Origin: Vitis vinifera
Taxonomy: Eukaryota > Streptophyta > Magnoliopsida > Vitales > Vitaceae
DNA length: 64,000 bases
Direction of reading: 5' to 3'
NCBI RefSeq assembly: GCF_030704535.1
Contig: NC_081822.1
Location: 8,164,501 to 8,228,500 of the forward strand
The notes beneath the pieces were generated by a model. The model worked only from the letters and a program-made list of their open reading frames with translations, searched no databases and was not told the DNA's origin. Within the stretch, counting starts at the first letter, position 1. Every line of letters begins with the position of its first letter. Position numbers and translations under genes: made by a program. This document shows positions 58,250 to 64,000 of the stretch, in pieces.

Positions 58250-59740
58250 ACACTTTGCTATTGAAGTAGAGAGAGGGGTGAGAATTCAACAGAAACATGG
58301 TTATTAGTGCAAAATTGATAAATTGAAATTAAGTTTTTTTGCATTAAAGGGACACAAAGAACGTTTTGTAAAGTAAACGTGTTAGAGGAAGTAGGTATGG
58401 TGGTAGAATCGGTATGTGTGATGGGAAGGGTCAATCCATCGTCGATCATGATATCATCAAATCCTTGATACGGGCTATAAAGAGAGAGATCACTCAAGTC
58501 AGACGCAACGTGGTGAGATGCTCTACTATCTAGCAGCCAAGTGGGAGTAGTGTTGTTGCTGAGAACAACATGATTGGCTCGTGGTTGCCAGGGTGTGGAG
58601 GGGTGATATCCCTGAGTGCTTTGAGGACAAGGTGTCGGGGATTGTTGATTAGTGACAAGCCGAAACATTGGGCTTCGCTTAGCAGTGTGTCTTTGAATAC
58701 CACATGCTTGACAATGACCTAAATAAGGTTTGGGTTGGCGTTGATTATGAGAAAACTCAGTAGTAGAGCCTGGTTGTTGTGGAGTGGTGGCTGGTGGACG
58801 CTAATTTGGACGATTTTGGAAGGCTGTAGGATTTGTCGTTGCTAGTAGTGATAGAGGAGATGGTTGAGTGGTCTGAAAAGATGCTTCTTTGTTGAGAAGT
58901 TTCTCATGGAGCTTAGCAAAAGAAATTGACGTGTCACGGACATTAATTACATTAATGACAAATTTGTACTCATCACTTAGTCATTCAAGAACCCGATCAA
59001 TAAGATCCTTATCATCAATTGGCTTCCCCAAAAGGGCAAGTTTATCGGCATGAGTTTTTATCGCCTGCATATATTCACTAATTGATTTTGAGCCCTTGGT
59101 ACACTGCTTTAATTGTTCATTCAATTGTTTAATATGAACACGAGATGGTTTGGCATGGGTATTGACTAAGGTTTGTCATGCATCAAGGGAAATGGTGGTG
59201 TAGGCAATGATCGGTTGTAGTGAAACGGAGATAGCACCAAGGAGAGCGCTAAAGATGAGACGATCCTGACGCTTTTAGGTTGTGTATGCCGGATTTGGGG
59301 ATGCAATACCAGTGACGGTGACAGTGGGTGGTGGTGGAGTATGAGCATCATCAATGAAGTGATAAAGATCATAACCTTTAAGAAGATATTGGATTTGAAT
59401 GCTCCATGTGAGATAATTGGTGGATGACAATTTGGTGATATTGGAGAGATTGATTATAAGAGGGGGATGTTGAGGATCTTGGGAGTTTTGGATGGTGATA
59501 GGATCGTTGGTGGAAGATTGGGCTCTTGAATGTTGAAGTAGAGAGAGGATTATTGAGAAACAATGATTTGACTTTTCCATTAATTAAGAATGAATATATA
59601 TACACAAAACTTAAAACACAAAAATAGGAAACAATCCTAAAATTTGGAGACTACAACAAAAATAGGAAACAATCCTAGAATTAGGAAATTACAACAAAAA
59701 TAGGAAGTTACAACTAATTACAAGAATTTGAAAATAGAAA
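58250..59740 (-). mobile_element. Ty1/copia fossil: LTR part, gag and protease region
   Basis: On the minus strand, in order: LTR-like sequence (about 59740-59585, with three ggaaacaatcct words and a tatatatattc segment); a gag-like start (KLSSTNYLTWSIQIQYLLKG near 59390-59450); further gag; a zinc-knuckle-like word near 58690; and a protease-region word (WLLDSRASHHV near 58520-58550). The rest of pol and the other LTR are not present here. Broken, with several breaks; of moderate age judging by readable gag. Confidence 0.75.
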
Positions 59741-59840
59741 GAAAATATATTGTAATGAATTTTCTAATATGTGCAAGTAAATAATGACATACACTTTTGA
59801 TAATGAATAATATACAAAAAAAAAAGTGAAAGGATATATA

Positions 59841-59995
59841 AAGTCCGTTTGATAATGATTTTAAAAAGTATTTTTAGAGTGTGATTGGAAAATATTCTAA
59901 AAAGCGTTTTTAGTATTTTTAACACTTAAATAATAAAAAGTTTTAAGTATTAAAAATATTAAAAATGATTCTTAAAATTACTACCAAACGAACTT
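59841..59995. mobile_element. Short MITE, about 155 bp
   Basis: Left AAGTCCGTTTGATAATGATT against the reverse complement of the right end, AAGTTCGTTTGGTAGTAATT. The inverted repeats extend over about 36 bases and the AT-rich middle can fold almost completely. The ends are of the 'ccgtttggt' style. I see no clear target duplication. Confidence 0.55.
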
Positions 59996-61075
59996 TTAGT
60001 ATTTTTGAAAAAAAAAATTAAATGTTTGATAAATTTAAAAAACATGAAAAACCACTTATAGAATTGAAAAATCATTTGTAATGTTTTTTTTTTTTTTTAG
60101 AGAAAAACTTGATTCTCCTAAAAAGACTTCTATGAAAACCACCAACGCACTCATAGTACAACGAGGCTACTTTCTATGTTCCTTATTGATATTGAATAGA
60201 ATTTGGAGAATGAGCAGTTTCTCAATTCAATCTATTGGATTCTAAATATATTACATTTGTCTATGGTAGGACATTACAAAGATGGACTGGGATTTATGAT
60301 GTGTCAATTGCCAAGCATACCTTAAGTCACTTGATTGATGTCAACTTTATGATAAACATGACATTGGAAGCTCTATACTTTCAGATCCAAACCTTCCTCT
60401 TTTCAATTCTTTAATTGAAAAATAATGATGAGGTTATGGAGATAAATGTCCTTTTTTCATACCAAGCGAAGTGATCATGTGGGTACACATGCCCACTTGG
60501 TGTTTAATTATTGGGACTCTTCACCTGCCGGTCAAAATGGTCCCTTTGGACCATATATATTATTTGGAAATATTTTGATAAAATAGTCTCTTTGATACCA
60601 CCGAGGAAACTGAAAGAGTCATTGTATTTATTTTATTATTGTTTTTTTAAATAAGTTTGAAATTATCTTTTAAAGTTCTGATTTCTGAAAAGGAAGAAAT
60701 CATTATGCCTTTAGTAAGAATATAAAAATTATTTTTTATGTATTTATTTTATAATTTTAAATTAACAATAAATTAACCACATATATAAGATATGTGTGTT
60801 ACAGTCATATATAAGTTGTTTTGTTCCTTAATTCGAAAAGATGTCCAAGTCGTTAATTTCAATCGAGGGGACAACTTCACCAGAAAGTCGGGCCTCCTAG
60901 TTACGGCAGATGTGTCGGTCCATATATAAAGAAATAATATTTTTTCTATTTTATATATATATATATATATATTGGAAGCCATCTGGTAAAGTGTCTTGCG
61001 TTGAAGATGGTGTAAGAAGAGAGAGGGGACTCCAGTTTGCTGCATTAAGCCGCAAAGTGAGGGACACAGAAAAGA
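59996..61075. other. Intergenic stretch and 5' flank of the esterase gene
   Basis: Unassigned sequence. A (TA)n run at about 60952-60972 lies about 105 bases before the esterase ATG and may act as its TATA region. Confidence 0.45.
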
Positions 61076-62788
61076 ATGGGGTCCTTGTCGTTGGTGCTAA
61101 TTCTTCTGTCTCACGCCTGCGCTGTGAGTGCTTCAGATTCGCGTCTCCACAATGATAACATATTTATCCTGGCCGGACAGAGCAACATGGCTGGACGCGG
61201 TGGCGTTATTAACGGAACCTGGGATGGAATTGTCCCTTCCGAATGCCAACCCAACCCATCCATCCTCCGACTCACTGCCGGACTCACATGGGTGGAAGCT
61301 CGAGAACCCCTCCACGCTGACATTGATACAAACAAGACATGTGGGATTGGACCTGGGATGGCCTTTGCCAATGCCGTGTTGAGGGACCCTGCCTTTGGGA
61401 TTGTGGGCCTGGTTCCTTGCGCCGTCGGTGCGACCAACATAAGCGAGTGGTCTCGCGGGACTTATCTTTACACCCAGTTGGTGAGGAGAGCAAAGGCGTC
61501 CCTGCAGCATGGTGGAAAGATTCGAGCTCTTCTCTGGTATCAAGGAGAGAGCGATTCTAAGAGTCCAGAGTATGCTAAGTCCTACAAGGGTAAATTGGAG
61601 AAATTCATCCTGGACCTGCGCACTGATCTGCGGTCTCCTATGCTACCAGTGATCCAGGCATTGCCTCTTTTCCTTTTTAAAACGTTTTATGATTTACTTT
61701 GATTTAACATCGATAGAGACCTTAGGTGAGGCGCTCAATGCTGCCTATTCTAATGCGAAACTTTAGCATAAATTGAGGCCAAATTTTATTATTTTATCCT
61801 GTCTTTAAAATAAGTTTGGGGAAGCATCCAAATGAGGGTGGGAGCCAAAGTCTGAAGGCCTTAGCAAGTGGGTTTTCCTCCAGATCTCAAGCATCCTCTA
61901 GTCATATTGATCAGGATACTTTTCTTGGATACCCTATCAGTTCTTCCTGGGTTATCATGCAATATACAAAAGGGGCAAATTCAATCAAAAAATCAGTTGG
62001 AAACTCATTATAGGGATATCTTAGGACTCTGTGTAGGGAAGATTCTGTTTTTGGGAAAGAACGTATAAAAGGAAATCCGAATTTGTAAAATCTAATTTTA
62101 ATATGTTTAATGAAAAGGATTACTTTGATCACTTAGGTTTTACCTTTTTAATGACACGGGTATTAATTTTGACTTAAATGGGTACTATTTTGGGGAGAAT
62201 TATTTTTGAAAGAGTTTTCTTTTTTTCTTTTATTTATTTTTTTCCCAATGTGAGTATGGGCCGGTTCATGTCTGCAACAAGGAGACTTAGTTGTTGGCCA
62301 AACGAGCAACAAACGGATCCGTTCAGGCAAAGAAAAAGCATTGGACCGTCTGCATTTTTATTTTCTCTCGCTTATTTACTTAATCACTCGCTTTAAAATT
62401 CAACCGTGTTATAACTTATACGTATGATAGCTGGCTTCTCTGAAATCACCTAAAGAATGTTGATTGTTTTATGGGGCAGGTGGCTCTAGCATCAGGAGGA
62501 CCATTTATAAAGATAGTGAGAGAAGCTCAGCTGGGAGTTGACCTTCCCAACGTGACATGCGTGGACGCCATGGGACTGCCCCTAGAACCTGATGGAATAC
62601 ACCTCACCACCCCGGCCCAGGTTCGACTTGGAAAGAGGTTGGCCAGTGCTTTCCTTCAGACCGTGCCCACGCCCATTAGCAATAATACTTCCAAAAGGTT
62701 TTCCTCTTTCATTTCTAATTCTGTTATGGATCCATTATTTAGATTTACCCTAATGATCCTAACCATCCCATTGTCTTACATGATGTAA
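61076..62788 (+). CDS. Secreted carbohydrate esterase, SGNH/SASA family (At4g34215-like), two exons
   Basis: Join of 61076-61657 and 62480-62788, 296 residues. The family removes acyl (usually acetyl) groups from polysaccharides; the substrate here is unknown. Seen: signal peptide (about 1-20), block I GQSNMAGRG (34-42) with nucleophile Ser36, GIGPG (90-94), the WYQGESD block (154-160), and the catalytic pair Asp232/His235 in LEPDGIHLT. The hydrophobic C-terminal tail (FRFTLMILTIPLSYMM) after a Ser/Asn-rich stretch suggests a GPI-anchor signal. The 822-base intron runs from 61658 to 62479. The family pattern PVIQ-VALASG requires the junction CAG|GC...AG|GTG, so the donor is GC rather than GT. 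If the intron were retained, the frame would stop at 61702 after 208 residues and lose Asp/His. The start is the Met before the signal peptide. Confidence 0.9.
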
Positions 62789-64000
62789 GCCATATCAATG
62801 CCTAACATTCTTTGACATCAAATTCTTGTCCAATTTGGAAAAACTGTGTTATGTATGGAATTTTTTTTTTTCCAACAAATTAACATTGCTCCATGTACTA
62901 AATTTGATTTATTCAACGTATTTGGCCCAATTTTACACAAATATTCAAAATTCTAAAACCATCTAAACAAACCATTACATAATCCTTTTGAGATATTTGT
63001 GGTCCTTGGAGTATCATATTCTATTACCATTCTAAATATATCCTTGCATAATCCTTAATATGCATAATATGCCTTAGCCCTTTCGTGCCAAGTAGGTTAC
63101 ATCTTGTAGGTAGATTAGCTTCTTAATCTGTGTCTTGAAATACAACATTTTCTATGTTAGCATGACTTCTACACGAGTACAAAGTAGTAATTTCCTCATC
63201 AGTAAGCCTCTTACCTCATACCTCACAATGATAGCCCATGCACCTCATGTAGTTGTTGACATAGTTGGCATCCTTTCTACCATGAGGAACATAAGGGAAA
63301 GGACATCCACCTTGGATGTTCCATACGTGGCAACACCTTTTTCAACTATGCCCTTTTAGCACATAGCTATATTTGGGCGAGGTGCTCTCTAAGGGTCTAT
63401 TAAAATCAGCTTTAAAGATATTAGATTTGTAGAGTTATTTATTTAATTGCAAACATTTTTGGAAACACGTCTAATAGAGGGATAAGAAAAATTGATCTTA
63501 TTGTGGCCTCAATGGACAACTTTTATATGGTGTGAAGGTGGACTTCTTGACCTAAGTCAAAGGCAATGTCCCTAAATTTCCTATATTCCATGGCTATCCT
63601 AGAGAAGAGAGCACCTTGTGTAGTTTATTATTAGAGGTAAAATGAAAACTATTCTAATCTTTACTATACAACTAAAGAATTGGTTAAAGAATTGAAGAAG
63701 ATAGATGAGATTTATTTACTTTTATAAAGAAAAGAGATGTGCTTTAGAGAGACCCATGTATAAGGAGATTGTTAGAGTTGTTATGATGGACGATAATATA
63801 CTTGAGACCATTTATGAATGAGATCTTATAAAAGTTTCTTGAGTTGAGGAATTTCCCAAGCTTGGTAAACTATTAGTGACAACCCATTAAGGAAACTCAA
63901 TACGAGAGCAATAAAATACTATTAAATGAGAAAAAAAAATGTGAAAATGAAAAGAGAAGTATCAAGAAACTCGCACTATTAAACTACAATAAGCTCTTTG
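62789..64000. other. 3' flank and unassigned sequence at the window end
   Basis: No gene recognised. A 74-codon frame at 63135-63359 has no known motif. 63400-64000 has a retroelement-like feel but no motif I can support. Confidence 0.4.

Overview
The window reads as nuclear DNA of a dicot plant. It is AT-rich, with TATA boxes, introns, decayed LTR retrotransposons, MITEs and plant-specific gene families. Several retroelement pieces and the receptor-kinase family resemble what is known from grapevine (Vitis). That species guess is inference from memory, not a search.

Receptor-kinase part (1-31.2 kb). Three intact, intronless genes encode G-type lectin S-receptor-like kinases of the ZmPK1 type: 801-3209 (-), 19718-22096 (+) and 28598-30997 (-). 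Two dead relatives lie between them: a 5'-truncated pseudogene at about 5360-7345 (+), and a relic at about 10259-10411 (+) that keeps only a TATA box and a signal-peptide-like start. The first and last intact genes sit in a direct segmental duplication (1-3437 and 27812-31235). Between the genes lie a tandem array of about 920-bp units (10978-14115), a 3.1-kb imperfect palindrome (14020-17170), a short-motif minisatellite (24200-24984) and an intronless, broken copy of a TTL-type TPR-thioredoxin gene (24985-26145, -).

Middle part (31.2-50 kb). There is a decayed Ty1/copia element (about 32150-34925), a 912-bp terminal-inverted-repeat element with a 5-bp target duplication (36940-37851), a Ty3/gypsy gag scrap (38004-38309) and one clear host gene. 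That gene is an R2R3-MYB of subgroup 22 (MYB44/70/73/77 type) at 40781-41722 (-). Upstream of it, at 42.4-45.3 kb, is a string of ACGT-core (G-box/ABRE-like) motifs. A possible plastid-targeted first exon at 48560-48670 is tentative.

Foldback part (50.2-54.3 kb). A 4063-bp element has perfect terminal inverted repeats and an 8-bp target duplication (ATGAAGTG). It carries (GAGAGGA)n arms and roughly 25-30 copies of a 29-nt near-perfect palindrome on a ~110-bp period, with strand polarity switching near 53.05 kb. This is the most unusual structure in the window, and its transcript would be an extreme hairpin RNA.

Right part (55-64 kb). Two more decayed copia-type elements (about 55068-57440 and 58250-59740, both -) and a small MITE (59841-59995) precede a two-exon gene. 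This encodes a secreted SGNH/SASA-family carbohydrate esterase (61076-62788, +), and its intron appears to use a GC donor. The last 1.2 kb holds nothing I can name.

The host genes are not an operon-like unit. The shared theme is tandem and segmental expansion of a cell-surface kinase family amid repeat turnover.
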